Shown here piece by piece: positions 50,701-60,621 of a DNA stretch of 64,000 nt. A program made the position numbers and the translations under genes. The stretch's first letter is position 1; each line of letters opens with the position of its first letter. Location of the stretch: NCBI RefSeq assembly GCF_000315485.1, contig NZ_JH992944.1, positions 84,751-148,750 on the forward strand, given 5' to 3'. The stretch comes from Bacteroides oleiciplenus YIT 12058. GTDB lineage: Bacteria > Bacteroidota > Bacteroidia > Bacteroidales > Bacteroidaceae. Under the pieces are notes generated by a model, which made no database searches, was not told the DNA's origin, and saw nothing but the letters and a program-made list of their open reading frames with translations.

Positions 50701-52150
50701 CACAGAACGCATGCTTCGTCTAGTCAACCAGATACTGGATTTCCGAAAAATAGAAAATAAGAAAATGAAAGTATTACTGGAAAAGACAGATGTGATTGCA
50801 TTGCTGCAAAAAGTAATGGATAATTTTCGCCTCATTGCCGAAGAGAAGAATATAAACTATCAGTTACAAACGAACCAGGAAGTAATATCTGCCTGGATCG
50901 ATCAGGACAAATTCGAAAAGATTATCTTCAACCTGTTATCCAATGCATTCAAATACACTCCGGCAAATAAATCCATTACAGTTTATGCCAACGTGGAAGA
51001 GGATAAATTAAAAGTGTCCGTAACCGATGAAGGTATCGGCATTGACCCGAAAAAACAGCAAACGCTCTTCCAACGTTTTGAAACACTGGTGAAATATAAT
51101 ATATTGCAACCGTCCTCCGGTATCGGTCTGTCACTTGTAAAGGAGCTGATAGAGCTTCATTGCGGCAGCATCGAAGTAAAGAGTCAGCCCGAAGTAGGTA
51201 GCGAATTTATCGTCACACTGCCAATGGGGAAAAAGGTATATGAAACAAATGAGAACACAGAATTTATATTGGATGACGGGACTTCTACAGAAACTGTCAG
51301 TACTACCGATGAAGTTTCTTCAACGGTATCCGCTGATATGGATGAAGCAACTCCGATCTCTATACTGATTGTGGAGGATAATACGGAACTACGGAGCTTC
51401 CTGCATACCATTCTCTCGGAAAATTATAAAGTTATTGAAGCAACTAATGGTCAGGAAGGTTTGGAACGTGCACAGGAGTATGTTCCCGATCTTATCATTA
51501 GTGATATCATGATGCCAGTAATGGATGGCCTGGATATGGTGAAGAGCATCAAGGAAAACCGGAACATCTGCCATATACCTATCATTCTGTTATCTGCCAA
51601 ATCTTCATTAGACGACCGTATTTCCGGTTTAGAGCAAGGTATAGATGACTACATCACCAAACCCTTCAGTGCTACTTACCTGAAAGCCCGCATCAAGTCA
51701 CTATTGCATCAACGCAAACAATTACAGGAAATTTACTGGAAAGAATGGTCAGAAAAACAGAAAAAAGCATCGGCATCTCCCATTGATTTGTCTCCTTCCC
51801 AACCACAAATCACGCCTTATGACGAGCAGTTCATGCAGCAAGTAATGGAAATAATGGAAAAGGAAATGGATAATTCTGAGCTGACTATCGAAGAGTTTGC
51901 ACAGAAGTTGGGACTGGGACGTACAGTCTTCTACCAGAAGTTGAAGTCCATCATTGGTTTGTCACCAGTAGATTTTATACGAGAAATACGAATCAAACGT
52001 GCTGTACAGTTAATAGATAGTGGAGAATATAATTTCTCACAGGTAGCGTATATGACAGGCTTCAATGATCCTAAGTATTTCAGTAAATGTTTCAAGAAGC
52101 AGGTGGGAATGACTCCATCAGAATATAAAGGAAAGTCCGGACTTTCCTAA
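47795..52150 (+). CDS. hybrid two-component system sensor/regulator (HTCS)
   Basis: 1451 residues joining a whole signalling pathway. Signal peptide (~1-25), periplasmic two-component propeller repeats (~30-760; e.g. DSKGFIWFSTWNGLNKFDGY, DTKGIIWMGSKQDGLFR), a Y_Y_Y domain (~775-870), one membrane helix (~882-908), HisKA with SHELRTPLTLI (phospho-His ~933), HATPase (~1045-1150), receiver domain with DLIISDIMMPVMDG (phospho-Asp ~1236) and AraC-type DNA-binding domain (~1340-1450). Such regulators sense oligosaccharides in the periplasm and switch on the adjacent polysaccharide locus; here the pectin-type genes at 52-60 kb are the natural target. Confidence 0.95.
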   Translation: MKKCTISQSIHLLLLLLFISCKVIAQPVCQIQHFSAYNGLSQRTAMNIIQDSKGFIWFSTWNGLNKFDGYTFKNYKAYPGDGNTLTSNRLSYITPTQTSDIWCQTYDYRIYLFDSRSEKFTDILRPIEVRNQQSYAVRIVYSLPKGISWIVCEKEAFRIDEQKCKEGEGITLYSPKQKNLKGNHIITIHQDSDGDEWILTDKGVSIIGKKKIESDIPFKSIREDNGNIYLVSPDNQIAIYHPQTQHLQFYKMPFPTSNNIYSIQSLGKDSIGLCTDNGLYIFFAQNKKFRQIDPRTPTYPSSRVSSAFKDRHGELWLFSDIDGVVRYNLSTEDKQHYITPQEDLPNAERVNRDFIFEDLQGTLWMNPHNGGFCYYDRKDRQLKPYYTNYNDPGSKYSPNILNYFLDCQGNLWFCNNWDVTKISFFPHACHLESIDNGFETRAFLIDQEKDFWVTTKKGFIRIYQADGNLKGYLTPEGNISPKPISFSKNIYCFMEDTKGIIWMGSKQDGLFRVERASDNRFKITQFAHQKDNPYSLSHNSIYTIYQDSRKRIWIGCFGGGLNLLEETPEGEIRFLHNGNQLNKYPQAHFAKVRYITEIDNALLVATTEGLLTFSSEFTRPEEISFHRNIRIPNKRSSLSSNDVTYIYTDSRKDTYVLTFTGGINKILSENLLSDEIEFKTYTTQDGLPSDLVLSMIEDSQRNLWIIAENALSCFNPGKETFEYYDKKYLQRELYFTEAAPVQNKQHQLLLGTDIGVLKITPEQLRKSTYAPPIVFTDLKIQGTSQKLDIDDLEELKLKPSERNVIFQFAALDYTDPASISYAYRLKGLEEHWNEVDNSRSANYINLPPGNYELQVRSTNSDGVWTEKTRILPITVLPTFWETYWAWILYAALFVLSTATIVYIILYIYKLQHRISIEQQLANIKLRFFTDISHELRTPLTLISSPVTEVLEHETLSTNARKHLTLVHKNTERMLRLVNQILDFRKIENKKMKVLLEKTDVIALLQKVMDNFRLIAEEKNINYQLQTNQEVISAWIDQDKFEKIIFNLLSNAFKYTPANKSITVYANVEEDKLKVSVTDEGIGIDPKKQQTLFQRFETLVKYNILQPSSGIGLSLVKELIELHCGSIEVKSQPEVGSEFIVTLPMGKKVYETNENTEFILDDGTSTETVSTTDEVSSTVSADMDEATPISILIVEDNTELRSFLHTILSENYKVIEATNGQEGLERAQEYVPDLIISDIMMPVMDGLDMVKSIKENRNICHIPIILLSAKSSLDDRISGLEQGIDDYITKPFSATYLKARIKSLLHQRKQLQEIYWKEWSEKQKKASASPIDLSPSQPQITPYDEQFMQQVMEIMEKEMDNSELTIEEFAQKLGLGRTVFYQKLKSIIGLSPVDFIREIRIKRAVQLIDSGEYNFSQVAYMTGFNDPKYFSKCFKKQVGMTPSEYKGKSGLS
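52130..52147. repeat. perfect 18-bp palindrome at the HTCS gene end
   Basis: GGAAAGTCCGGACTTTCC is its own reverse complement; a further CCGGACTTTC with T's follows. It may act as a terminator between the convergent genes. Confidence 0.6.
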
Positions 52151-52200
52151 GCCCGGACTTTCTTTTGAGAGAATCTTATCCTGAATCTAATACCTACAAA

Positions 52201-53787
52201 TTAAAACCATCTCGGGTCTCCTGCCACGCCTGTTCCTGCAAATCCGGCACCCGGTTTAATGTGGAAATCACCATTGGCAGGATCTACAAACAATCCGTAG
52301 ATATCCAAATTCACAACTGTGATATCGGCTAACGGGCGAGAGTCCTCCACCAGATCATTTGTTTTGTAAGAGCCACCATAAGAAATGGAAACATTACCGT
52401 AGTTACCATTTGTAGAGTGAAGTTTCTGACCACCGTTAGGACCGGCAAAAATACAATTCTCAATAGTCAGTGTCGGTCTGGAGTTATTGTCAAGCAACCA
52501 AAGGTGAGTCATCTTTTCTGCAATATTTACCAGAGTTATGTTTTTGAACTTGATATCAGTCTTCACACGTATATCAGCAATACGGGTGTTAAACTCGGTC
52601 AGTGTGCTGTTCGTTACATTAATAGAAGGAATGGTACATCCTGAACCTACATTAAGGAAACTCCAACCGCCGGTATTTGATACCAGACAGTTATTAAAGT
52701 TGATGCTATTACCTTCGGCACCACTGTGGAGGCGAACCGCAGAGTTAACCTTCTTCACTTCGCAACCCTCAAAGTTGATATCATGGAACTTCTCTGCACC
52801 TACCTGGAACATAAATCCACCGTCTGAATTCATACTGAGATATTCGAAGTTTACATCTTTCACTTCACTTTCAATTGCGAAATAGACTTTGTTCAGTTGC
52901 GACAACTTACCACTGGCATCTTCCGAACCGACGAAACTCACATCTTCTATTCCGGTTGGAATCATAATCGTACCTTCCAAATTCCATTCCAAACCGGCCG
53001 CAAAATTTATTGTAGCTCTCTTATATCCTTTTCCAGCATATTCAGCCAGGAATTCATTGATATTTTCCACTCCCATATAACCAGGAACATTAAGAACAAC
53101 ACTATTTATAAAACCGGAAGTTTTCACATCCATCGTTCCACGCAATACTTCATTATAGAATATCTGTACAATATAAGAAGTACCCATTTCAAGACTTTCA
53201 AAAGTAGCACTGGCATTCTGTATTTCAGCTGCGGTCAATGCATGGTTCTCAACCACTACACTGTCCGTATCCATCAGCACAAGGTTAGTTACACGGTCAG
53301 TCTGTTCCCAAAGCATAGTAAGACTGTTTACCGTCGGTCTGCATCCTCTGAAGATTTGTTCAGCCGGCGTAGTGAAAGTAAATGAGCTCAGTTTGGATTT
53401 CAAGGATGCATCGGCATTCTCAGCATGCATACGTACCCAGTAGTTGGTAGTACCATCGAAGCCTTCAAACCACGTACGATATTCCACTTTCATGGCTGTA
53501 TTGGAGTCTGCAAACGGGGTCAAAGTATCAGCTAAAATCACAATCGACTTATCAATTGTTGTAAAGTCAGCATCTTTACTGAATTCAAACACGTAATTAG
53601 CTGCATCAACCACTCTAGTGTGTTTAATTTGGATGGAAGTAGGTTTCAGGCTGCTTGCCTCAAAAATCAAAGGCTTGAACAGACGGTTCTCACCGGTAGC
53701 CACTTCCCAGTCATTCACGTCACGGTCGCACGATGAAAAGACTGCGGCTGCCATTACGAGGGATGCGAATATGTTTTTAAGTTTCAT
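52201..53787 (-). CDS. DUF5123/DUF4957-like surface lipoprotein of the PUL
   Basis: About 528 residues. Lipoprotein signal MKLKNIFASLVMAAAVFSSC; an N-terminal beta-sandwich (~40-150), a fibronectin-like region (~150-230) and a beta-helix-type C-terminal part (~250-528) of short repeats (NINFEGCEVKKVNSAVRLHSG..., SINVTNSTLTEFNTRI). This matches the DUF4957/DUF5123 proteins found in Bacteroidetes pectin loci, thought to bind or process glycan at the cell surface. No catalytic residues can be assigned. It lies 24 bp after susD. Confidence 0.78.
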   Translation of the reverse strand: MKLKNIFASLVMAAAVFSSCDRDVNDWEVATGENRLFKPLIFEASSLKPTSIQIKHTRVVDAANYVFEFSKDADFTTIDKSIVILADTLTPFADSNTAMKVEYRTWFEGFDGTTNYWVRMHAENADASLKSKLSSFTFTTPAEQIFRGCRPTVNSLTMLWEQTDRVTNLVLMDTDSVVVENHALTAAEIQNASATFESLEMGTSYIVQIFYNEVLRGTMDVKTSGFINSVVLNVPGYMGVENINEFLAEYAGKGYKRATINFAAGLEWNLEGTIMIPTGIEDVSFVGSEDASGKLSQLNKVYFAIESEVKDVNFEYLSMNSDGGFMFQVGAEKFHDINFEGCEVKKVNSAVRLHSGAEGNSINFNNCLVSNTGGWSFLNVGSGCTIPSINVTNSTLTEFNTRIADIRVKTDIKFKNITLVNIAEKMTHLWLLDNNSRPTLTIENCIFAGPNGGQKLHSTNGNYGNVSISYGGSYKTNDLVEDSRPLADITVVNLDIYGLFVDPANGDFHIKPGAGFAGTGVAGDPRWF

Positions 53788-53819
53788 AATCTTCATTTTT
53801 TAATTCTATAGTCCGTTTA

Positions 53820-55835
53820 TTAATAACCGTAGGAATTTACCAGATTACCCTTTGACTGATAAATGTCCGTATCATAGATAGCGTATGGATGGCGGTAATT
53901 ACAAGTTCCGTTACCGATAGGATATTGTTTCAACATATCTCCAATTTCGGCACCATTCTTCAATCTGCTAAGCAATGCACTATAGTCATAAGATGCATTG
54001 ATACCGGTTGCCATCACCAGAATCTTGGCAAGTTCGTCACGGTAAGTAGTGCCGGAACCGGTTTCAGGTTTCGCATAGGCTTTCGGGAACCAATCCAGCT
54101 TTTCATAACCAGCAGGGGCTGTACCCAACTCCTGATAATAGTTGGGACTTGAATAGTCTACATACAGATTGTCATCTGTTCTCTTCTTGTAATACAATAC
54201 CGTAGGGAAGTCCGTAGGCTGATATGTCTTATCAAAAATCGTCACCGGATGTTGATTATCGAGCATCAGACAAAGAGTTTCTTTCATGGCTTCAATCTTA
54301 GTATCGAGTAATCCCCAACGAATCAAGTCCATCTTACGAATGCCTTCACCACCAAACTCCCAGGCACGTTCATTCACGATAGCATTGAAGAAATCAGAAT
54401 CATATTGCAGGATTTCAGAAGACCCTGTACCAAATGCACGCTCACGAACTTTTTCCAAAGCCTGGCGGGCAGTCATACCGGCAGTTGTGTTCAATTGGTC
54501 CGGACCATAAAGTTCGTTCATAGCCTCAGCAAACATCAGATAGATATCAGAATAACGCATCACAATCCAGTTGATACCCGTAGCTACACGGCCGGCAGCC
54601 GCCAAGTGAAGGGCACGGTAAGTTTCACTAGTCCAATACATACGCCATTTGGCATAGTGAACGTTTACTGCATTAAGACTAAAGTCCTCATAGTTTTCTT
54701 TGCGCCAACGGCCGAAAGTCAGTGTTACATCACGACGTTTATCGGTTTTGCCAAAAGAATAGAAATAATAGATAGTAGAAGTAACATAACTGCTACCCAT
54801 ACCTTGCTGTCCGTACATAGAACCTTGCTGTACTTCCCAGCCCATCAGAGTACCAACATCACCAGTATTACCCACACCTAAGCCTACCTCATACAAATTT
54901 TCGTTATAAGGATTCTGATCCAGATGGTTCACCGTCTTCCAGATGTTTTCAAAATCGGGGTCCAATTGATGCGGATTCTCAGGATCACCCAGAATCTCGG
55001 CACATTGTTTAGCTGCTATTTCATAATACTCCTTATAATTTTTTACCCGACCTACATAGTAGCCGTTCATTTCAGGAATAGAGGGATGTTTCTCCAACTG
55101 TAAGTCAGGGAACTGATTTCCATCACGTAACGACCAGCCGCCGGCAAACAATGCTACACGTGCCAACAGCCCTTTTGCGAATCCTTTGCTGATACGTTCT
55201 GCCGTAGAAGCTTTACCACTGCCCAACCAAGGCAGGTATCCAATTGCTTCCTGCAAGTTTTTCACAAGGTCGGCATAAACAGAATCACGGTCAATCTTGC
55301 CGATATATACATTGGAAAGGTCAGAATTGGAAGTTGTCTTCTTATAAGGAATATCTCCATAAATACGTACCAACTCAAAATAAGCCAAAGCTCTCAGAGT
55401 TAAAGCTTCACCCAACAACGGCTGACCCACTGCCGGATTTGTTTTCAGCAATTCTCCTTCACGCATTCCCTCCACCGCAGCCGAAGCCAATTCGGCAAAA
55501 CGGAAAATATTGTTCCAACGGGTAGTGGAGTTACCTGAATTACCGTAATAATGATTCTGACCATAGTCACTGTTCACTTCCTTATAGTTGGTAAGATAAA
55601 GATTACAGGTTTCCGTATCACTGATATTTTGCCAGTTTACAGAAATCTTTTGTCCATAAACGTAAGTATCGGACATGGTAGCATAAACTCCCATCAAAGC
55701 CGCCTCAGCCATAGCCTCGGTGTTGAACACATTCGTGTTGCTCTGTTTGGAAGGCGTATCAGTAGCCAGGAAGTCATCACAGGAAGTAGTGACCAGCATG
55801 GCAGCAGCCAAAGTTAATATATATAATTTCTTCAT
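53820..55835 (-). CDS. SusD/RagB family surface glycan-binding lipoprotein
   Basis: 671 residues. Lipoprotein signal with Cys at ~19 (LVTTSCDDFLATDTPSKQ), the SusD start NTNVFNTEAMAEAALMGVYA, helical TPR-like core (ALTLRALAYFELVRIYGDIPY) and the C-terminal FDKTYQPTDFPTVLYYKKRTDD...YYQELG. It sits on top of the SusC channel and captures oligosaccharides. It starts 13 bp after susC ends, the usual pair. Confidence 0.95.
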   Translation of the reverse strand: MKKLYILTLAAAMLVTTSCDDFLATDTPSKQSNTNVFNTEAMAEAALMGVYATMSDTYVYGQKISVNWQNISDTETCNLYLTNYKEVNSDYGQNHYYGNSGNSTTRWNNIFRFAELASAAVEGMREGELLKTNPAVGQPLLGEALTLRALAYFELVRIYGDIPYKKTTSNSDLSNVYIGKIDRDSVYADLVKNLQEAIGYLPWLGSGKASTAERISKGFAKGLLARVALFAGGWSLRDGNQFPDLQLEKHPSIPEMNGYYVGRVKNYKEYYEIAAKQCAEILGDPENPHQLDPDFENIWKTVNHLDQNPYNENLYEVGLGVGNTGDVGTLMGWEVQQGSMYGQQGMGSSYVTSTIYYFYSFGKTDKRRDVTLTFGRWRKENYEDFSLNAVNVHYAKWRMYWTSETYRALHLAAAGRVATGINWIVMRYSDIYLMFAEAMNELYGPDQLNTTAGMTARQALEKVRERAFGTGSSEILQYDSDFFNAIVNERAWEFGGEGIRKMDLIRWGLLDTKIEAMKETLCLMLDNQHPVTIFDKTYQPTDFPTVLYYKKRTDDNLYVDYSSPNYYQELGTAPAGYEKLDWFPKAYAKPETGSGTTYRDELAKILVMATGINASYDYSALLSRLKNGAEIGDMLKQYPIGNGTCNYRHPYAIYDTDIYQSKGNLVNSYGY

Positions 55836-55848
55836 GATTATTAGTTTT

Positions 55849-58800
55849 TTAAAGTGTCAGGTTAATACCAAATAAGAATGAATGTGCTTTCGGATAAGCA
55901 GAGTAGTCAACGCCCGGAGTCAACGGAGTGCTGCGGCGGGTATCTACTTCAGGGTCCTGCCCGGAATACTTAGTCCAGCAATGCAGGTTGTAACCGGTGA
56001 AGTACACGCGGAGTTTTTCAACCAGGAACTTCTTTGTCCATGCTTTTGGTAATGTGTAACCGATAGTCAGGTTACTCAGTCGAAGGAATGAACCGTCTTC
56101 AATAGCATAGTCCGTCAGAACAGTGGAGTTCATCAACGGATGCCAAATAGTGGCATTCTGGTTGATTTCCTGCAAACGTGCCGGATTAGCATATTCACCA
56201 TACATGATGTTGTAACCGGTTTCCGGGTCAATGGTGGTAAAACGTTTATCCAAAGACATATCGCTGCTCAGGTTCTGATATTTCTTGGAACCTGCATAAG
56301 TTGTATTATCAATCTTATTTGCATTAAGGATATCATTTCCATAGCTCCAATTGAACTGTATGCCAAAGTCGATACCTTTATAGTCTGCATTAATATTAAA
56401 GCCACCGGTATGTTTCGGCATAGTATTACCAATAATAGTACGGTCATCTGTCGTAATCTTATCAGAATCAGTATCCGTCAGTTTTTTCAGTTTCATGTGC
56501 CCCGGACCAAACCAGTTACCACTGGTTGCGATAATATCGCTACAATCAGCCACACCCGGTTTGATGATCCAACGTTTTGTTTCTTCATTGAAAGTGAAAT
56601 CATCGAAAGAGTAGAAACCATCTTGCTTATATCCCCATATCTGACCGATAGATTTGCCTACAATAGCACGATAGTCGTCCGAACCGATGCTTACGCCCCA
56701 TCCTGAAGATGCAATCATAGAATCGGAGCCATCCAGTTTGTCAATCGTATTACGGTTGAAAGAGATATTGAAGCCCAATGACAAGTTGAAGTCTTTAGTT
56801 TCAATGGCATACCAGTTGGCAGTTAACTCCAAACCTTTGTTGGTTGTTTGTCCCAGGTTACGATATTGAGTGGCATAACCGGAGTGAGTTGGGATATCCA
56901 CAGCCAGAATCAAATCTTTAGTCACGTCATTATAAGCGTCGATCACCACATTCAGTTTATCATTGAAGAAGCCCAAATCCAGACCAAGATTGGCAGAAGT
57001 CTTGGTTTCCCAAGTCAGGTTCTCGTTACGGAGTGTATTGGTCGGTTTCAAACCGCTCTGCACTTTCTCACCGATATAGTAAAGTCTGTTGGCAGCACTT
57101 TCAAAGCTGTATTGCTGACGCCAGTAAGAGCCCACACGTGCATTACCGACCTGTCCGTAGCTTAAACGAACCTTGGCATTGGACAACCAGTTCTTAGTAG
57201 CTTCCATAAACGGTTCTTCGGACAGACGCCATGCCAATGCACCGGCAGGGAAGAACCCCCATTGCTTTCCGGGAGCAAATACATTTGTACCATCTTCACG
57301 GGCCGTAAAAGTCAGATAGTAACGATCTTTCAGTGTATAGTTCAAACGGCCGAAGAAAGAGGAAGTACGTGAAGGTTCGCCTATATCATTGTAAGTAGGT
57401 AGCGGATCACCATAGTTCCACATAGCCAATACTTGCTCTGCCGTAAAATCTTTCGGGAAAAACTTGGACTGAAGAGTCATCTTATCCGACTTACCGGAAA
57501 AGATTTCCTGCCCTAACATAATATTGAAACGGTGATCTTTCGCAACAGTGAAGTCATAGGTAAGGTGATTCTGCACCGTGAAGCGGTAGCCGTCAGTATA
57601 TTCACGCTTGGCAACAGGCTGTCCGCCATTAGCATTAGACTCACCAGTCTTTTTTAACCAAATGTTATCCGTATGAGCTTTCTCGTAAGAATAACTACCC
57701 TGAATACGATAATCCAAACCTTTGATAATGTGGAATGTCAAACCGGCATTATAAGAGTTGACAAAGGAATATTGTTTCTTATACTCATTGGTAATGTTAT
57801 AAATCGGGTCATTCAACATACTGGCAGCTTCCGCCCAGTCAAGTTCTTCGGAAGTACCTGCCAGGTTCTCCATAGACAACGTTGTGATACTCTTTACCGG
57901 AGCATATTTGACACCATCACGAAGCTTACGACCACCGGATACATCAGGACCATCAATCACCGTATTCGTGGTACGGGCCGTAATATCCAGATCGATAACC
58001 TTACCGAAAGACTTATTCAGCTTAATATTGAAGTTATCACGCACATAGTTAGAGTTCAGCATGATATAGTCTTCATCATCACGTGTATAACTGATATTGT
58101 AGCGCATAGTTTCCGTACCGCCCGAAAGAGATACATTGAAGTTCTTCTGTACACCGGTATTTCCATAAAGCTGGTCTTGCCAGTCGATGCCTTCACGATA
58201 CTTGTAGAGATCTATATCATCCCACATACCATACATACTGTAAAAACCGGCACTGGATACATTCGGACTTGAGTCGATTTCCTTCTGATAATATACATAT
58301 TCATAAGGAGAAAGTACATCCGTCAGGTTATACGTCTTCTTAATACCAACATAAGAGTTCACATCCACCACTGTTTTGCCAGCCTTACCACTCTTGGTAG
58401 TCACCAACACTACACCATTGGCACCCTTGGCACCATAAATAGCTGTAGAAGAGGCATCTTTCAACACTGTAATATCTTGAATATCGCCGGGAGGGATATC
58501 GTTGATATTCTTCACGATAAAACCGTCTACAATATACAGCGGAGAGTTGTCCTGAGTGATAGAACCACCACCACGCACACGTACCTTGATTTCAGCATCG
58601 GGAGAACCGTCTGTCACCGTTACGTTTACACCGGCCAGATGTCCGCTCATTGCCTGCAAGGCAGAAGTTACGGGAATGTCTTTCAGAACTTTGTCGTTCA
58701 TGGAAGAAACGGATCCCGTCAGGTCCTTCTTCTTCATTGTACCATACCCCACAACCACTACTTCATCCAACATTTTCGAGTCATCCTGAAGCTTAATGCT

Positions 58801-59079
58801 CAGTGTTTTTCCGGCAACAGCATCTACTTCCTGGGACTGCATACCTATGTATGAGACAACCAGTTTCTTACTCTTTCCACTGACTCTTAAGGTAAAATCA
58901 CCGTTTATATCGGTAATTGTTCCGTTGCCGGCATTGCCTTTCTCTACAACAGATGCACCGATAACACCTTCTCCGGTCGAGTCCGTCACATTACCCTTTA
59001 CGGTAATCTCTTGTGCAGACAGCCCGATGGGAACCATCAACAGTATGGCCATTAGCCATACAAAACATTTGTTTTTCAT
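55849..59079 (-). CDS. SusC/RagA family TonB-linked outer-membrane importer
   Basis: About 1076 residues. Signal peptide (MKNKCFVWLMAILLMVPIGLSAQ), carboxypeptidase regulatory-like domain (~25-105: VTDSTGEGVIGASVVEKGNAGNGTITDINGDF), TonB-box and plug (~115-220: VVVGYGTMKKKDLTGSVSS, SPLYIVDGFI, LKDASSTAIYGAKGANGVVLVTTK) and a 22-strand beta-barrel to the typical end LFGINLTL. An ATG 21 bp upstream (59100) is possible but gives a worse signal peptide. It moves oligosaccharides across the outer membrane with TonB energy. Confidence 0.95.
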   Translation of the reverse strand: MKNKCFVWLMAILLMVPIGLSAQEITVKGNVTDSTGEGVIGASVVEKGNAGNGTITDINGDFTLRVSGKSKKLVVSYIGMQSQEVDAVAGKTLSIKLQDDSKMLDEVVVVGYGTMKKKDLTGSVSSMNDKVLKDIPVTSALQAMSGHLAGVNVTVTDGSPDAEIKVRVRGGGSITQDNSPLYIVDGFIVKNINDIPPGDIQDITVLKDASSTAIYGAKGANGVVLVTTKSGKAGKTVVDVNSYVGIKKTYNLTDVLSPYEYVYYQKEIDSSPNVSSAGFYSMYGMWDDIDLYKYREGIDWQDQLYGNTGVQKNFNVSLSGGTETMRYNISYTRDDEDYIMLNSNYVRDNFNIKLNKSFGKVIDLDITARTTNTVIDGPDVSGGRKLRDGVKYAPVKSITTLSMENLAGTSEELDWAEAASMLNDPIYNITNEYKKQYSFVNSYNAGLTFHIIKGLDYRIQGSYSYEKAHTDNIWLKKTGESNANGGQPVAKREYTDGYRFTVQNHLTYDFTVAKDHRFNIMLGQEIFSGKSDKMTLQSKFFPKDFTAEQVLAMWNYGDPLPTYNDIGEPSRTSSFFGRLNYTLKDRYYLTFTAREDGTNVFAPGKQWGFFPAGALAWRLSEEPFMEATKNWLSNAKVRLSYGQVGNARVGSYWRQQYSFESAANRLYYIGEKVQSGLKPTNTLRNENLTWETKTSANLGLDLGFFNDKLNVVIDAYNDVTKDLILAVDIPTHSGYATQYRNLGQTTNKGLELTANWYAIETKDFNLSLGFNISFNRNTIDKLDGSDSMIASSGWGVSIGSDDYRAIVGKSIGQIWGYKQDGFYSFDDFTFNEETKRWIIKPGVADCSDIIATSGNWFGPGHMKLKKLTDTDSDKITTDDRTIIGNTMPKHTGGFNINADYKGIDFGIQFNWSYGNDILNANKIDNTTYAGSKKYQNLSSDMSLDKRFTTIDPETGYNIMYGEYANPARLQEINQNATIWHPLMNSTVLTDYAIEDGSFLRLSNLTIGYTLPKAWTKKFLVEKLRVYFTGYNLHCWTKYSGQDPEVDTRRSTPLTPGVDYSAYPKAHSFLFGINLTL

Positions 59080-59235
59080 TTCTACAGATTTTTGTTTCAC
59101 ATTAATAAAGGATTTAGTTTCACTTATTTTTCCTGATGCAAAAGTGACTAATTAAGAGTGTAGAGAGGGGTAAAAACTATCGGAAAAAGAGGAAAATATC
59201 TGTTATACCAATAAATACAAGCGGTTTATATAAAA

Positions 59236-59263
59236 AATCCCAGACTTTCACAAGCCCGGGATT
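59236..59263 (-). terminator. terminator between pectinesterase and susC
   Basis: AATCCCGGGCTT/AAGTCTGGGATT hairpin with a T run on the minus strand (59235-59232). It ends the pectinesterase transcript, so susC has its own start nearby. Confidence 0.7.
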
Positions 59264-59313
59264 CCACATGCAAAAAATGTCAATGTATTATAGTGCCGTT
59301 ACTATTCATTAAC

Positions 59314-60621
59314 TTAAAGAGAACTCTCAAGTCCTAATGAACCATAACGATTGACTGCACATACTTTCAAATTTCCTCGTATTCCGGATGCCAGATAAAG
59401 GGCTGTCTTTTGAGTAAGTCCGACTACCTGGTCATCATCGAAAATGATATAACCGGCAGCCTCGGGCACAGCATCCCAGCTCACTTTCTTTCCTTTCTGT
59501 TTCAGTTCACGGACAGCCGGAAGTTTTTCCATCATTACGCGAGGGTTCCAACCGTCATTGCCGGGAATGATACGTTCGTACACATATCCGTCTGCCTCCT
59601 CCTCCGTAATGGTGGCAGGACAGGAGCCTTTCGGAGGATTATTCGGACCCCGTCCGTCATACTCAGTTTTGCGCTGGCTCAGGTCCAGGATGTTGCCTTC
59701 AGCATCACGGCTGTCATATTCAGCGAACAAGGCAGGTATGGCACCCATATTGGTCCACCCCTCCGTCGCAAGAGGAATACGCATCGTGGTATGGATGTAT
59801 ACGGCACGTGGCGAGTTGTGCCAGGGACGCCCCAACTTTTGTCTGCCATCAGCAGCAGAAGCATTGCCATCTACAATACAATTACGGAACACATACCCGA
59901 ATTTAGCGTCCTTGTGGCAGGGAGCCACAATCACCGAACCGCTACGTACATTATATAAGGTACAATTTTCGAGCAGGGCATCTCCCCCGCCATAAAAGTA
60001 ATCGACAGCGCCCTCAATCCAGCAATCCTTCACGTAATGACGGTCCGAATCATTGGTAGAAGTCATCCAGGTATCCTGAAAAGAACGGAAGATGCAATTG
60101 TTGAATGCCGCGCAATCTGCCTGGCTACTCATAGCCAGAGCCTGCGGCCCATTTTGGTTATCTACTCCCCAGTCGTTCACATAAGAGATATTCTCCGTAT
60201 AGAAATGATCGCCCTTCACTTTCACTACGCTGCCTTCAAAGTTGTATACTTCGGAAGCGGGATTATGAACGGAATGTTCCCAATAAGCAGTTTTCTCCGA
60301 TTCTGTTCCTTCTTCGGGTTTTCCACCCACATTCAGGAGATGATGAATGATTGTTTTGTCCTTGTCCTGACCAATGAGATGAATGTAAGTCTTGGTCTCG
60401 GGCACAATGATCTGTTCCCTGTATGAACCGTTCTTTACGAAAATAAGCCAGGGTTCCTGCCGGTTTTCCGGTGCCGCATCGATGGCAGACTGAATAGTTG
60501 TGTAATCGCCGCTGCCATCCTGAGCCACTACCACTTGAAACGGAGACGTATTATCCTCCTCTTGTGCACATCCCCCCGACAAAACGCCAAGGAGTAATGC
60601 TGCCAAAATAATCTTTTTCAT
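59314..60621 (-). CDS. pectin methylesterase (CE8)
   Basis: 435 residues. Lipoprotein signal (LLGVLSGGC), then the CE8 beta-helix: QVVVAQDGSGDYTTIQSAIDA (family start), NQNGPQALAMSSQADCAAFNNCIFRSFQDTWM (oxyanion Gln and the QDT motif), GAVDYFYGGGDALLENC (catalytic Asp) and LGRPWHNSPRAVYIHTTM (LGRPW Arg). A C-terminal fibronectin-like region of ~60 residues follows (AVRELKQKGKKVSWDAVPEAAGY). It removes methyl groups from homogalacturonan, which gives the locus its pectin assignment. Confidence 0.94.
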   Translation of the reverse strand: MKKIILAALLLGVLSGGCAQEEDNTSPFQVVVAQDGSGDYTTIQSAIDAAPENRQEPWLIFVKNGSYREQIIVPETKTYIHLIGQDKDKTIIHHLLNVGGKPEEGTESEKTAYWEHSVHNPASEVYNFEGSVVKVKGDHFYTENISYVNDWGVDNQNGPQALAMSSQADCAAFNNCIFRSFQDTWMTSTNDSDRHYVKDCWIEGAVDYFYGGGDALLENCTLYNVRSGSVIVAPCHKDAKFGYVFRNCIVDGNASAADGRQKLGRPWHNSPRAVYIHTTMRIPLATEGWTNMGAIPALFAEYDSRDAEGNILDLSQRKTEYDGRGPNNPPKGSCPATITEEEADGYVYERIIPGNDGWNPRVMMEKLPAVRELKQKGKKVSWDAVPEAAGYIIFDDDQVVGLTQKTALYLASGIRGNLKVCAVNRYGSLGLESSL

